A DNA stretch of 32,410 bases from Phenylobacterium sp. (lineage in GTDB: Bacteria; Pseudomonadota; Alphaproteobacteria; Caulobacterales; Caulobacteraceae): assembly GCF_030693805.1 (NCBI RefSeq), contig NZ_JAUXZW010000030.1, positions 1 through 32,410 of the forward strand, given 5' to 3'. Made by a program: the position numbers and the translations under genes. The notes beneath the pieces were generated by a model. It did no database searches. It was not told the DNA's origin and saw nothing but the letters and a program-made list of their open reading frames with translations. Below, one piece after another: positions 8,105-18,412 of this stretch (position 1 is the first letter of the stretch; each line of letters begins with the position of its first letter).

Positions 8105-8126
8105 CGCCCGGCCTTTCGGCCGGGCG
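8105..8126 (-). terminator. Intrinsic-terminator-like hairpin with GAAA tetraloop, between ribB and trcR
   Basis: Perfect 9-bp stem cgcccggcc/ggccgggcg. On the minus strand the loop is GAAA, followed by CCTTCATTTT. Confidence 0.6.
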
Positions 8127-8196
8127 ATGGGGAGTTCAGAGCGTCATATAGGCCCGTTCAGGCCCCAAGAAAACGACAATCGGCGATCCCGCCGCT

Positions 8197-8243
8197 CCTC
8201 CCCCTCGAAGCGGGGGAGGTGGATTTCGTCGCAGGCGAGGCCG
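8197..8243. repeat. Intergenic palindromic repeat with 8-bp arms and an extra copy of one arm
   Basis: cctccccc (8197-8204) pairs with gggggagg (8212-8219); gggggagg recurs at 8236-8243. Confidence 0.6.
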
Positions 8244-8262
8244 CAGGGGGAGGAGCAAGCGC

Positions 8263-9417
8263 TCAGCCCAGCGCGCGGTAGTCGACGATCTTCAGGCCGT
8301 AGCCGGTGAAGCCCGGCATCTGCGGCGCGGTGTTGGTCAGCAGGATCATGTCGCGCACGCCCAGATCCAGCAGGATCTGCGAGCCGATACCGTAGTCGCG
8401 CACGATGCTGGCGGTGACGTTGGGCTCGATGGTGGACTGGCCGTAGCGCTCAGACAGGGACGCCGGATTGGGGTCGCGGATGAAGATCGCCACGCCCGCG
8501 CCATCGTAGTCGGCGATCGCCTGCAGCGCCTTGGGCACGTAATCGTGACGAGTGTCGACGTGGCCCAGCATGTCGGCGGCGAAGTCGACCATGTGGACGC
8601 GCACCAGGGTCGCGCGGTCGGGTTCGATGCGCCCGCGGCTCAGCACCACGTGCTCCGTGCGATCCAGCACGTTGCGGTAGATCAGCATCCGGAAGCGGCC
8701 TGCGTAGGTCGACTCGAACGGCGTCTCCAGCACCCGTTCCACCTGGCGTTCGGTGCGGCGGCGATAGGCGATCAGGTCGGCGATGGTGCCGATCTTCAGG
8801 CCATGGAGCTGGGCGAAGGCGACCAGATCCGGCAGCCGCGCCATCGAGCCGTCGTCCTTCATGATCTCGCAGATCACGCCGGCCGGGTTCAGGCCGGCCA
8901 TTCGAGAGATGTCGACCGCGGCCTCGGTATGTCCGGCGCGCACGAGCACGCCCCCGTCGCGGGCGACCAGCGGGAAGACGTGGCCAGGCGAGACGATTTC
9001 ATCCGGCCCCTTGGTGGGATCGATGGCGACGGCGACGGTGTGCGCGCGGTCATGGGCCGAGATGCCGGTGGTGACCCCCTCGCGGGCCTCGATGGAGACC
9101 GTGAAGGCGGTGCCGTGACCCGACTGATTGTCATGCGCCATCGGCGGCAGGCGTAGCTGGCGGGCGCGCTCGGCGGGGATCGACAGACAGATCAGGCCGC
9201 GGGCGTGGCGGGCCATGAAGTTGATCTGCTCCGGCGTCGCGAACTGCGCCGGGATGATCACGTCGCCTTCGTTCTCGCGGTCCTCGGCGTCCACCAGGAT
9301 GTAGGGGCGGCCATTGCGGGCGTCTTCGATGATGTCCTCGATCGGCGAGATCGCGGAACTGATCGAGTCCTCCAGGCGGACGGAGGCGGAGTCGGTGACG
9401 AGTTGGGGGCGCTTCAT
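8263..9417 (-). CDS. ribB: 3,4-dihydroxy-2-butanone-4-phosphate synthase with C-terminal GTP cyclohydrolase II-like domain (RibBA-type, GCHII part degenerate)
   Basis: RibB motifs [64 protein letters not shown]-terminal RibA-like domain ([16 protein letters not shown]...[23 protein letters not shown]) lacks the Cys zinc ligands. Confidence 0.9.
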   Translation of the reverse strand: MKRPQLVTDSASVRLEDSISSAISPIEDIIEDARNGRPYILVDAEDRENEGDVIIPAQFATPEQINFMARHARGLICLSIPAERARQLRLPPMAHDNQSGHGTAFTVSIEAREGVTTGISAHDRAHTVAVAIDPTKGPDEIVSPGHVFPLVARDGGVLVRAGHTEAAVDISRMAGLNPAGVICEIMKDDGSMARLPDLVAFAQLHGLKIGTIADLIAYRRRTERQVERVLETPFESTYAGRFRMLIYRNVLDRTEHVVLSRGRIEPDRATLVRVHMVDFAADMLGHVDTRHDYVPKALQAIADYDGAGVAIFIRDPNPASLSERYGQSTIEPNVTASIVRDYGIGSQILLDLGVRDMILLTNTAPQMPGFTGYGLKIVDYRALG

Positions 9418-9502
9418 GAGCCGGCTCTCGGGATGGACAGGTCGCCCATCAATAGCACGAGGGGGCAGGAGACAAGCGGCCCGTTTGGGCGCGCGGCCCT
9501 AT

Positions 9503-11025
9503 TCAGCCCGCCGCGGCGCAGTCGCTTTCAGAACGGACGTCAACCCGGCAAAGCGCATCCTGCAGCGCCGCCACCAGAGCGCGGGGCGATAGGGGCTTGC
9601 CGACATGACCGTTCATCCCGGCGGCGCGGTAGGTCTCGACCTGGGCCGGCAGGGAGTTGGCGGTCATCGCCACGATCGGCGTCTGCGCGGCTGGTCCGTC
9701 CAGGCGGCGGATCGCGCGCGTCGCATCGACGCCGTCCATCACCGGCATCTGGATGTCCATGAAGATCAGATCGAAAATCTGGCGGCGGGCGGCCTCGACG
9801 CCCTCGCGGCCGTCGTCGGCGGTCTCCACGGAGGCTCCCAGGTTTTCGAGCATCTTGGTGGCGATCAGTCGGTTGGTCGGATTATCTCGATCACCAGGAC
9901 GCGCGCGCCGTCCAGCCAACGGCCGCTCGGGGCGACGGTCTCGTCCGGCGCGGCCGCGTGTGGCGCCGGCACGCGCAGACGGAACGTGGAGCCGCGCCCG
10001 GCCTGGCTCTCGAAGCTGATCTCGCCGCCCATCAGAAGCAGCAGCCGCTGGGTGATCGCCAGACCCAGGCCGGACCCGCCGTGGCGTCGCGTGGGCGAGC
10101 TGTCGGCCTGGCTGAAGCCTCCGAACAGCGCGTCCTGCGCGGCCGGGGTGATGCCGACCCCGGTGTCCTCGATCTCGATGTTCAATTCCTGGGAGTCGCC
10201 GACGCCGCTGACCGTGACCCGGACCTCGATCCAGCCGGCGTCGGTGAACTTCACCGCATTGCCGACGGTGTTGAACAGGATCTGGCGCAGGCGCGCCGGG
10301 TCGCCGACGAACCAGACCTCGCCATCGGGTTTGACGAGGCGCAGGCTCAACCCCTTGGCGCGGGCTTGCGGCGCCAGAAGGTGCGTGACGCTGTCCAGCA
10401 CCGCGTTCAATTCGACCGGTTCGCGCACGATGTGCATTTCGCCGGCTTCCATGCGGGCGAAGTCGATCAGGTCGTTGAGCACCTCCGTCAGCATGCCGCC
10501 ACACGCCAGCGCGTCGCCCAGCAATCTGCGGCCGTCGTTCGACAGGGTCTCGGCCTTGAGCAGGTGCAGGACCCCCAGCACGCCGTTCATCGGGGTGCGG
10601 ATCTCGTGGCTGATGTTGGCGATGAAGTGCGCCTTGGCCTGATGCGCGGCTTGGGCGGCCTGCTCGGCCAGCACCGCCGCGGTGATGTCGCGCATGGCGA
10701 CGACCACCGTCTGGTCGGCGAGGCGTTTGAGGTGGGCGCGCACCCAAAGCCATTCGTCGTCGCGCGCCTTCAGCCGGAATTCGAAGCTGCCCTCGCCGTG
10801 TTCGCGCATCACGCGGCGGCGCTCTTGGCCCAGCTCGTGTTCGTCCGGGTGATGGAAGGCGGCGGGCGGTAGACCGACAGTCTCGTCCTGGGACCAGCCC
10901 GTAGCGGCGACCCAGGCGGGGTTGACCCCGGCAATGCGTACGTCACGAATGATCAGGAACAGGTCGAGTCCGTTCGCGAAAAACCAGTTCGCGGCCTCGA
11001 TGTCCTGGATCGGACGCGACGTCAT
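9503..11025 (-). pseudogene. Hybrid sensor histidine kinase/response regulator (PAS-HisKA-HATPase-REC) split by a 1-nt frameshift near 9886
   Basis: Kinase part in ORF 9865..11628 from MTSRPIQDIEAANWFFANGLDLF (11025): HFIANISHEIRTPMNGVLG H-box, NAVKFTDAG N-box, EDTGVGI, GGSGLGLAI. Receiver part in a different frame (ORF 9503..10753): NPTNRLIATKMLENLG...LIFMDIQMPVMDG...PIVAMTAN...GHVGKPL. Span of 1523 nt is one short of 508 codons. Confidence 0.85.
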
Positions 11026-11160
11026 GACTAAGCGACTTTCGTGATGCTTCCCGGTGATGGAGACAACCTCACCGGCGAGTGTGAATTTTCGATTGAATTG
11101 CGTCACCGCACAATCGCGGGTGGCGCCGCATAACGCGGTGAAGCTTGGAGATTTTCGGCG

Positions 11161-12387
11161 ATGAACGACGTCACGGCGCTGGGCTTCTCGAAGGGCCGAC
11201 TGCGTCGCCTCGATGAGTTCCTGCAGTCGCGGTACGTGGCCTCCGGCCGCTTCCCTGGCGTCCAGGTGCTGATCGCACGCGGCGGCGAGATCGCCCATTC
11301 CAGCGTCCTGGGCCTTCGCGACGTCGAACGCGGCCTGCCGGTCGAGGACGACACGATCTTCCGCATCTATTCGATGACCAAGCCGGTCACCAGCCTGGCG
11401 TTCATGATGTTGGTCGAGGAGGGGCTGGTCGCGCTGGACGATCCGGTGGCCAAGTTCATCCCGCAGTGGCGCGATCTGCAGGTCTTCGCGGCCGGCGGGC
11501 CCGTGGCCTTCCGCACCCGCCCGGCCGCACGCCCGATGCAGATCGTCGACCTGCTGCGCCATACCTCCGGCCTCACCTACGGCATCCAGAACCGCACCAA
11601 CCTGGACGCCGCCTACCGGGGCCTGCACCTGGCCGAGCTGGGCTACGACGACACCCTGGACGACATGATCGAGGCGCTGGCGGCGCTGCCGCTGGAGTTC
11701 TCACCGGGCGAGGCGTGGAACTACTCCGTCGCCACCGACGTGCTCGGCTATCTGGTGGGCAAGATATCCGGCGTGCCCTTTGACCAGTTCCTGCAGCGCA
11801 GGATCTTCGATCCGCTGGGGATGGTGGACACCGCCTTCCACGTGCCCGCCGACAAGGCCTCGCGGTTCGCCGCCTGCTACAGCGCCACGCCTGAGGGCGG
11901 ACTGGCTTTGCAAGACGATCCCGTGACCAGCCCGTACCTGAAGCCTGCGAGGCTGTTGTCCGGCGGCGGCGGCCTGGTGTCGACCAGCGCCGACTATCTG
12001 CGTTTCTGCCGGATGCTGGCGCGGAGCGGGGAACTGGACGGCGCGCGGCTGGTCGCGCCGATGACCCTGGCGCTGATGCGTGCGAACCACCTGCCCGGCG
12101 GGCGCGACCTGGCGGAGATGTCGCAGTCGCTGTTCTCAGAGGCGACCAACGCCGGCATGGGGTTCGGCCTGGGTTTCGCCGTGGTGGAGCATCCGGCGCG
12201 CACGCTGATCCCCTGCAGCGTCGGCGAATATTTCTGGGGCGGCGCAGCCAGCACCGCGTTCTGGATCGATCCCGTCGAGGACCTCATCGTCATCCAGATG
12301 ACCCAGGTGCTGCCGTCCAGCGCCTATCCCATCCGGCGCGAGCTCAGGACCCTGGTCTATTCGGCGATGATGGAGCGGCGCGGCTGA
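11161..12387 (+). CDS. Serine hydrolase, beta-lactamase/EstB-like family
   Basis: 408 aa with IFRIYSMTKPVTSLAFMMLVEEG (SxxK), WNYSVATDVLGYLVGKISG and HTSGLTYG, typical of class C-like serine hydrolases/esterases. Confidence 0.88.
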   Translation: MNDVTALGFSKGRLRRLDEFLQSRYVASGRFPGVQVLIARGGEIAHSSVLGLRDVERGLPVEDDTIFRIYSMTKPVTSLAFMMLVEEGLVALDDPVAKFIPQWRDLQVFAAGGPVAFRTRPAARPMQIVDLLRHTSGLTYGIQNRTNLDAAYRGLHLAELGYDDTLDDMIEALAALPLEFSPGEAWNYSVATDVLGYLVGKISGVPFDQFLQRRIFDPLGMVDTAFHVPADKASRFAACYSATPEGGLALQDDPVTSPYLKPARLLSGGGGLVSTSADYLRFCRMLARSGELDGARLVAPMTLALMRANHLPGGRDLAEMSQSLFSEATNAGMGFGLGFAVVEHPARTLIPCSVGEYFWGGAASTAFWIDPVEDLIVIQMTQVLPSSAYPIRRELRTLVYSAMMERRG

Positions 12388-13890
12388 CCAACGCGTCAGC
12401 GGCTTCTTCAGCGGCCTCAGTCTCCTCGAAGCCGATCGGCGGGCTCAGGCCTGTGTCGGGGAGCGAGCCGCGCGGGCGGGTGTCCATCATCCGCCCCTTG
12501 CGCCAGCCGCCCCAGCGGTAATAGGCGAGCGCGAAGACGCAGGTGGCGATGCCGCCCAGCGGAAACGCCATCCACACCGCGTCCGCGCCCAGGCGAGACT
12601 GCAACAGGACCGCGAAGGGGATGCGCACGCCCCATAAGGCCAGCGCCATGGCCACGAGCGGTGGCCACACGGCGCCTGTGGCGCGCGCCGTTCCGGCCAG
12701 CACGAAGGCGATCCCGAACGGGATGAAGCCCCACAGCGCATAGCTGTTGATGTGCATGGCGATCGGCAGCGACGGGCTGGCCCCCGGCAGGAACAGCCGC
12801 AGCACGTAGGGCTCGACCGCATAGATCAGCAGCACTGGCGCGGCGGTGAGCAGGATGGCGTAGGCCGAGCCGATCAGCGCCGCGCGCTCCACCCGGTCCA
12901 TGCGGTTCGCGCCGACGTTCTGGGCGGCCATCGAGGAGACCGCGCCGCTCATCGCCAGCGCCGGCATCTGCACATAGGTCCAAAGCTGCGCGGCCGCGCC
13001 GTAGGCCGCCGCGGTGTGGGACCCATAGCGGTTGACGAAGCTCATCATGCTGACCGCGGCCAGGGAGGTGACCATCATCTGCAGCGCCATCGGCATGCCC
13101 TTCAGCACCAGCGCCTTGACGATCATGAAGTCCGGCTTCAGCAGCGCCCATTCCGACGGGCGCAGCACCAGGATGCTGTTGGTGCGGTAGAGGTGGATCA
13201 GGATCATCGCCAGGGTTGTGGTCTGGGCGATCAAGGTGGAGGTCGCGGACCCCGCGATCCCCATGCGCGGAAAGGGCCCGATCCCCATGATCAGCAGCGG
13301 GTTCAGGACGATGTCGAGGCCGACGCTGAGCAGGGAGAAGTAGAATGGCGTGCGCGAATCCCCCGTCGCCCTCTGGGCCATCATCAGGAACGAGAAGAAG
13401 TACATGAACGGCATCGCCGAGAAGATCACCCGCAGGTAGATGATCGCGTTCTCGCGGGCGTCGGCCGGCGTGCCCATCAGGGTCAGGATGGCCGGCGTCA
13501 GCAGCGCGCCGGACGCCCCGATCACCAGCGACAGCAGGATGAAGAAGGCGGTGGCGGTGCCGACCACCCGCTTGGCGGCGACGGGATCGCCGGCCCCGAT
13601 CGCCTGGCCGATCAGGATGTTGGCGGCCATGGTCGCGCCGAACGCCGCGCCCAGCATCAGGAAGAAGATCTGGTTTGCGTTGGACGTCGCGGTCAAAGCC
13701 GCCTCGCCCAGCGAGTGGCTGACCCAGATGGCGTTGGCCGAGCCGTTCAGCGACTGCAGCACGTTGGAGCCCAGCAACGGCAGGGCGAACAGGATCAGGG
13801 TCTTGCCGATCGGCCCGCTGGTCAGGTCGCGGCCAGGACGTCGGCCCGGCGGGGCCGGACGCGCTTGGGCCGGCGCGGCGGGTTCTGTCA
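12344..13890 (-). CDS. MATE family efflux transporter
   Basis: Start taken at MTEPAAPAQARPAP; SGPIGKTLILFALPLLGSNVLQSLNGSANAIWVSHSLGEAALTATSNANQIFF..., about 12 hydrophobic segments. Confidence 0.88.
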
Positions 13891-14094
13891 TCGGCGGTTT
13901 GCGGATCTTGGCTGAAGGCGCTTGGCGCGGCCGGAACCGCTCAAGGATAGGATGTGGCCGAGGTCCGCTCAAGCCGCGCGGCGGCGATGGCGCACGGGTG
14001 CAGCGCCTTGAGCGCGCCTCGTTTCGCTGTATGAGGCTAGATTCATGCGCAGAACCTCGCGGCGCCTTCGCCGCCCATGCTTCCGGATCACTGT

Positions 14095-15144
14095 ATGAAA
14101 CTCCTGGTCACCGGAGGCGCGGGCTTCATCGGCTCGGCTGTGGTGCGTCGCGCAGTCGCCCAGGGGATCGAGGTCGTGAACCTCGACGCCCTGACCTATT
14201 CGGCCAGCCTGACGAACGTGGCCAGCCTCGCCGACAGCCCGCTCTACGCCTTCGAGCACGTGAACATCTGCGACGCGCCCGCGGTTCGCGCGGTGTTCGC
14301 TCGCCATCGTCCCGACGTGGTGATGCACCTGGCCGCGGAATCGCACAACGACCGGGCCATCGAAGACCCGCTGAGCTTCGTGCAGACCAACGTCATTGGC
14401 ACCGGCGTTCTGCTGGAAGCCGCCCGGGAACACTGGCGCGCCCTGCCGAAGGCCGAGCAGGCGACGTTCCGGTTTCACCACGTCTCCACCGACGAGGTGT
14501 TCGGCGCGCTGGGCGAGGACGGGGCGTTCAGCGAGACGACGCCCTACGATCCCAACTCGCCCTATTCGGCCAGCAAGGCCTCCGCCGACCACCTGGTGCG
14601 CGCCTGGTCGCGCACTTTCGGCCTGCCGGTGGTGATCACCAACTGTTCGAACAACTACGGCCCGTACCAATTCCCCGAAAAGCTGATCCCGACGGTGATC
14701 TCCCGCGCGCTGGAGGGGAAGACCATCCCCGTCTATGGCAAGGGGCTGCAGGTGCGCGACTGGCTGCATGTCGACGACCACGCCGAGGCGCTGCTGCTGG
14801 TGCTGGAAAAGGGTCGCCTGGGCGAGACCTATGCGATCGGCGGCGACGCCACCAAGCCGAACATCGAGCTGGTCAACATCCTCTGCCGACACCTGGACGC
14901 CCTGGCGCCGGCCAACGGCCCGCACGCCGACAAGATCGCCTTTGTCACCGACCGGCCCGGTCATGACTTCCGCTACGCCATCGACGCGTCCAAGCTGCGC
15001 GACGAACTGGGATGGCGGCCCCGAATCGCCCTCGGCGACGGGTTGGAGGACACGGTGCGCTGGTACGTCGAGAACCGCGACTGGTGGCAAGCGATCCGCG
15101 ACCGCGGCTTCGAGAGCGAGCGCCAGGGCCTGGTGAAGGCATGA
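14095..15144 (+). CDS. rfbB: dTDP-glucose 4,6-dehydratase
   Basis: MKLLVTGGAGFIGSAVVRRAV, HLAAESHNDRAIEDPLSFVQTNVIGT, HVSTDEVFGAL, YSASKASADHLVRAW, NCSNNYGPYQFPEKLIP. Confidence 0.95.
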   Translation: MKLLVTGGAGFIGSAVVRRAVAQGIEVVNLDALTYSASLTNVASLADSPLYAFEHVNICDAPAVRAVFARHRPDVVMHLAAESHNDRAIEDPLSFVQTNVIGTGVLLEAAREHWRALPKAEQATFRFHHVSTDEVFGALGEDGAFSETTPYDPNSPYSASKASADHLVRAWSRTFGLPVVITNCSNNYGPYQFPEKLIPTVISRALEGKTIPVYGKGLQVRDWLHVDDHAEALLLVLEKGRLGETYAIGGDATKPNIELVNILCRHLDALAPANGPHADKIAFVTDRPGHDFRYAIDASKLRDELGWRPRIALGDGLEDTVRWYVENRDWWQAIRDRGFESERQGLVKA

Positions 15145-16046
15145 CCTTGCGCGTCCTGCAGTTCGGCGCGTCCGGCCAACTGGCGCGTGAGCTGTGCGAC
15201 CGCGCCGGCGACAGGGTGGAGATCAAGGCGCTGTCGCGCGCCGACGTCGACCTGCTGGACACCGCGGCCGTCGCCCGCGCCATCGCCGCGGAGCCCGTGC
15301 TCGACCTGGTGATCAACGCCGCCGCCTACACCGCCGTCGACAAGGCCGAAGACGAGCCGGACCTGGCCTACGCGATCAACGCCTGGGCGCCGGCGGCGAT
15401 GGCGAAGGTGTGCGCTGAGCGTGGCGCGGCGCTGGTGCATATCTCCACCGACATGGTGTTCTCGGGCGCGAAGGCCGCAGCCTACGTCGAGACCGACGCT
15501 CCGGCGCCGCTGCACGTTTACGGGGCCTCGAAGCTGGCCGGCGAGCAGGCGGTGCTGGCGGCCTGCGACCGCGCCGTCGTGCTGCGGGTGTCGTGGCTGT
15601 TCTCGGCCTACGGGCAGAACTTCCTGCAGGCGATGCTGAGGCTCGCCCAATCGCAACCGCGTCTGCGGGTGGTTGCCGATCAACGCGCCCGGCCAACCGC
15701 CAGCGGCGACCTCGCCGCCTTCATCCTGGACCAGGCCCCCAGGCTGGCCGCGGCGCCGGCCGGCGCCCAGGAATGGGGCCTGTTGCACTTCACCAACGCC
15801 GGCGTGGCGACCCGTCACGAGATGGCCCAGGCGATCTTCGCGCTCGCCTGGCCTGACCGGGCCCCGCCCGAGATCGAGCCGATCGCCACCCGTGACTTCC
15901 CGACGCCCGCCCGCCGCGCGCTGAACGCCGAGTTGGACTGTTCACGGCTGTCGCAGGTGTTCGGCGTCACCCCCAGGCCCTGGCGCGACGCGCTGGGCGA
16001 AGCCATCGCCGCGCTCGCCGCCGCAGAGGATCGGAAAGTCGCATGA
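15141..16046 (+). CDS. rfbD: dTDP-4-dehydrorhamnose reductase
   Basis: [86 protein letters not shown] overlap with the rfbB stop. Confidence 0.93.
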   Translation: MTLRVLQFGASGQLARELCDRAGDRVEIKALSRADVDLLDTAAVARAIAAEPVLDLVINAAAYTAVDKAEDEPDLAYAINAWAPAAMAKVCAERGAALVHISTDMVFSGAKAAAYVETDAPAPLHVYGASKLAGEQAVLAACDRAVVLRVSWLFSAYGQNFLQAMLRLAQSQPRLRVVADQRARPTASGDLAAFILDQAPRLAAAPAGAQEWGLLHFTNAGVATRHEMAQAIFALAWPDRAPPEIEPIATRDFPTPARRALNAELDCSRLSQVFGVTPRPWRDALGEAIAALAAAEDRKVA

Positions 16047-16939
16047 GGCGAGGCATCGTCCTGGCCGGGGGCTCCGGCACCCGGCTGCATCCGCTGACGC
16101 TGGCGGTCTCCAAGCAGCTGCTGCCGATCTACGACAAGCCGATGATCTACTATCCGCTGTCGGTGCTGCTGCTGGCTGGCGTGCGCGAGATCCTGATCAT
16201 CACCACGCCGGAGGACCAGGCTGGCTTCAAGCGCCTGTTGGGCGACGGATCGCAGCTTGGCGTGCGTTTCGAATACATCGTCCAGGCCAAGCCCGATGGC
16301 CTGGCCCAGGCCTATATCCTGGGCGAGGAGTTCGTCGGCGGCGAACCCAGCGTGATGATCCTGGGTGACAACATCTTCTTCGGCCAGAACTTCGGCCAAC
16401 TGCTGCGCAAGGCCGACGAGCGGGCGGCCGGCGCCACGGTCTTCGGCTATCCGGTCACCGATCCGGAGCGCTACGGCGTGATCGAGCTCGCGCCCGACGG
16501 CCGGGTGCTGGGCATCGAGGAGAAGCCGGTCCAGCCGAAGTCCAACTACGCGGTCACCGGCCTGTATTTCTACGACGGCCGCGCCAGCGAACTGGCCAAG
16601 ACGCTCAAGCCCTCCGAGCGGGGCGAACTGGAGATCACCGCACTCAACGCCCGCTATCTCGAAGACGACGCCCTGCATGTGGAGCTGCTCGGGCGCGGCT
16701 TCGCCTGGCTGGATACCGGCACCCACGACAGCCTGATCCAGGCGGGCGAGCTGATCCGCACGCTGGAGCAGCGCCAGGGCCTGCGCATCGGTTGCCTGGA
16801 AGAGGTGGCGTTCCGCATGGGGTGGATCGACCGCGAGCAGCTCGCCGACCTTGGCCGCGCTCAGGCCAAGAGCGAATACGGGCAGTATCTGCGCGATCTG
16901 GCCGCCAGGCCGGTCGGCCAAGACGAGCCGGCGGAGTAG
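16043..16939 (+). CDS. rfbA: Glucose-1-phosphate thymidylyltransferase
   Basis: [100 protein letters not shown]. Confidence 0.96.
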   Translation: MRRGIVLAGGSGTRLHPLTLAVSKQLLPIYDKPMIYYPLSVLLLAGVREILIITTPEDQAGFKRLLGDGSQLGVRFEYIVQAKPDGLAQAYILGEEFVGGEPSVMILGDNIFFGQNFGQLLRKADERAAGATVFGYPVTDPERYGVIELAPDGRVLGIEEKPVQPKSNYAVTGLYFYDGRASELAKTLKPSERGELEITALNARYLEDDALHVELLGRGFAWLDTGTHDSLIQAGELIRTLEQRQGLRIGCLEEVAFRMGWIDREQLADLGRAQAKSEYGQYLRDLAARPVGQDEPAE

Positions 16940-16940
16940 G

Positions 16941-17849
16941 TCAGCCGGCCTCTGCGCCGGGCGGCAGGGTGCCCAGCACCGCGACCAGGGCCAGCACCGC
17001 GCCGCCCAGCGCCTGTTCAGTCCAGATGTGGGTGCGCAGGCGCGTGAACATCTTCTCGTCGCTCTCGCCGTTCGGGCGCAGCAGGCGAGGGCTGATCCAG
17101 AAGCGGTTGGCCGCGGCCAGCGCCAGCATCGCCAGGAAGGCGCCGATCTTTACGGTCAGCACCTGCCCGTACGGCGTCGTCAGCATCGCCTCGACCGATC
17201 CCACCAGCAGCCAGCTGTTGAACACTCCCGACACCAGCAGGGCCGCCACCGCCGCGTAGCCCATGCCCGAGAAACGGTGGACCATCCGGGCGAGCGCCGC
17301 GGCCTGGCTCGTATCGGCGGCTCGGGTCAGGGCCAGCGCCGCCAGCGGGATCAGCCCGCCTAGCCAGGCGCCGGCGCCCAGCAGGTGGGCCGCATCGCTG
17401 GCCATGTGCAACAGCCCCACCACGCCCTGCTTGGCCTGAGTGTGGCCAGTCAGCGCGATGCTCCCTAGCAATACCGCCGAAAGGATCGCCGGCAGCCGCT
17501 CGCCCCGTCGCAGCAGGATCTCGCCGAGGACGCCGCCAGTGAGGATCAGCCGCGCGGCCCAGGCGTGACCGAAGTCGGTGTCGACGATGACCGTCCACAG
17601 GGTCTCTGGGTCCCAGGCGCCGGCGATGTCGCCGCTCATCTGGGCGGCGACCGCAGCCAGCCACAGCAGGCCGGTGACCAGGGCGAGCGCCGCCGCCGGA
17701 GCCAGCATCGCGCGGATGCGCGCCTCGGCGGCCGGCGGCCGCCAGGCCTCGCGCCGAAAGGCGTAGATCGGGAAAACCGCCGCACCGAACAGCGCGATCA
17801 CCGCCAAATAATGCAGAAGCCGTGCAACGACGACGAGGGTCTCGACCAC
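16941..17849 (-). CDS. copD: CopD family copper resistance/import membrane protein
   Basis: Multi-TM protein (RLLHYLAVIALFGAAVFP, SDAAHLLGAGAWLGGLIPLAAL, RFSGMGYAAVAALLVSGVFNSWLLVG). GTG start immediately after copC. Confidence 0.85.
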   Translation of the reverse strand: MVETLVVVARLLHYLAVIALFGAAVFPIYAFRREAWRPPAAEARIRAMLAPAAALALVTGLLWLAAVAAQMSGDIAGAWDPETLWTVIVDTDFGHAWAARLILTGGVLGEILLRRGERLPAILSAVLLGSIALTGHTQAKQGVVGLLHMASDAAHLLGAGAWLGGLIPLAALALTRAADTSQAAALARMVHRFSGMGYAAVAALLVSGVFNSWLLVGSVEAMLTTPYGQVLTVKIGAFLAMLALAAANRFWISPRLLRPNGESDEKMFTRLRTHIWTEQALGGAVLALVAVLGTLPPGAEAG

Positions 17850-18209
17850 CTAGCGGACCGTGAAGCGGTAGTGGCCCTTCATGCGGTGCGTGTCGGCGGA
17901 GACGCAGAACCATTCGACGTCGTACGGGCCGGGTGCGAGCTTGGCCTTCACCGGCACGATCAGCACCGACTTGTCGGCGCCGGCCTTGGGCTTGCCGACG
18001 GCGACCTTCTTGCCCGCGCCGTTCTTCAGCGTCAGGCCTGAAAACTTGGTCACAATCTCCTCCGAGAAGGTGATGCGGATCTCGGCGGGCGGGGCTGACA
18101 TGCCGTCGACGGCCGGGGCCGCTGATTCCAGATAGGCGTGGGCCTGCGCCGCGCCGCCCAGTGACGAGGCGGCGAGGGTGAGCAGGACGGCGGCGAGCTT
18201 GGGCGACAT
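17850..18209 (-). CDS. copC: Copper-binding periplasmic protein CopC
   Basis: 119 aa from MSPKLAAVLLTLAASSLGGAAQA|HAYLESAAPAVDG, ITFSEEI, WFCVSADTHRMKGHYRFTV. Signal peptide with N-terminal His after cleavage. Confidence 0.88.
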   Translation of the reverse strand: MSPKLAAVLLTLAASSLGGAAQAHAYLESAAPAVDGMSAPPAEIRITFSEEIVTKFSGLTLKNGAGKKVAVGKPKAGADKSVLIVPVKAKLAPGPYDVEWFCVSADTHRMKGHYRFTVR

Positions 18210-18412
18210 GACGCACTCCTTGTGGGGAACAGGGGTTGAGAGGCCCCCGTGCGGATAACCTACTCGCGCCCGGAAAGGTTGAGAACCGCCACGCTGAAGG
18301 TTTGCGGCGCCTTTGTTGCTGATTGCTCGTCGGGCGCGCGAATCGCGTCCCGCGACGGGACAGGTCCGGGGGCTTTGGGCCGGATCGGCCCCGCCGCGAA
18401 CAGTCAAGGAGC

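Noticed and set aside
9418-9502. Possible FMN riboswitch upstream of ribB
   Set aside because: Only 85 nt separate the kinase stop from the ribB start and no RFN-element conserved segments were recognised.
9865-9900. Programmed -1 frameshifting as explanation for the split kinase/receiver
   Set aside because: A -1 slip would restore the frame, but no X_XXY_YYZ slippery heptamer is present at GTG ATC GAG ATA ATC; a single-base deletion or sequencing error is simpler.
11161-12387. The serine hydrolase as the AmpC target of the AmpR-like regulator
   Set aside because: About 6 kb away, divergent from a histidine kinase and more EstB-like; no sequence evidence for linkage to the regulator.
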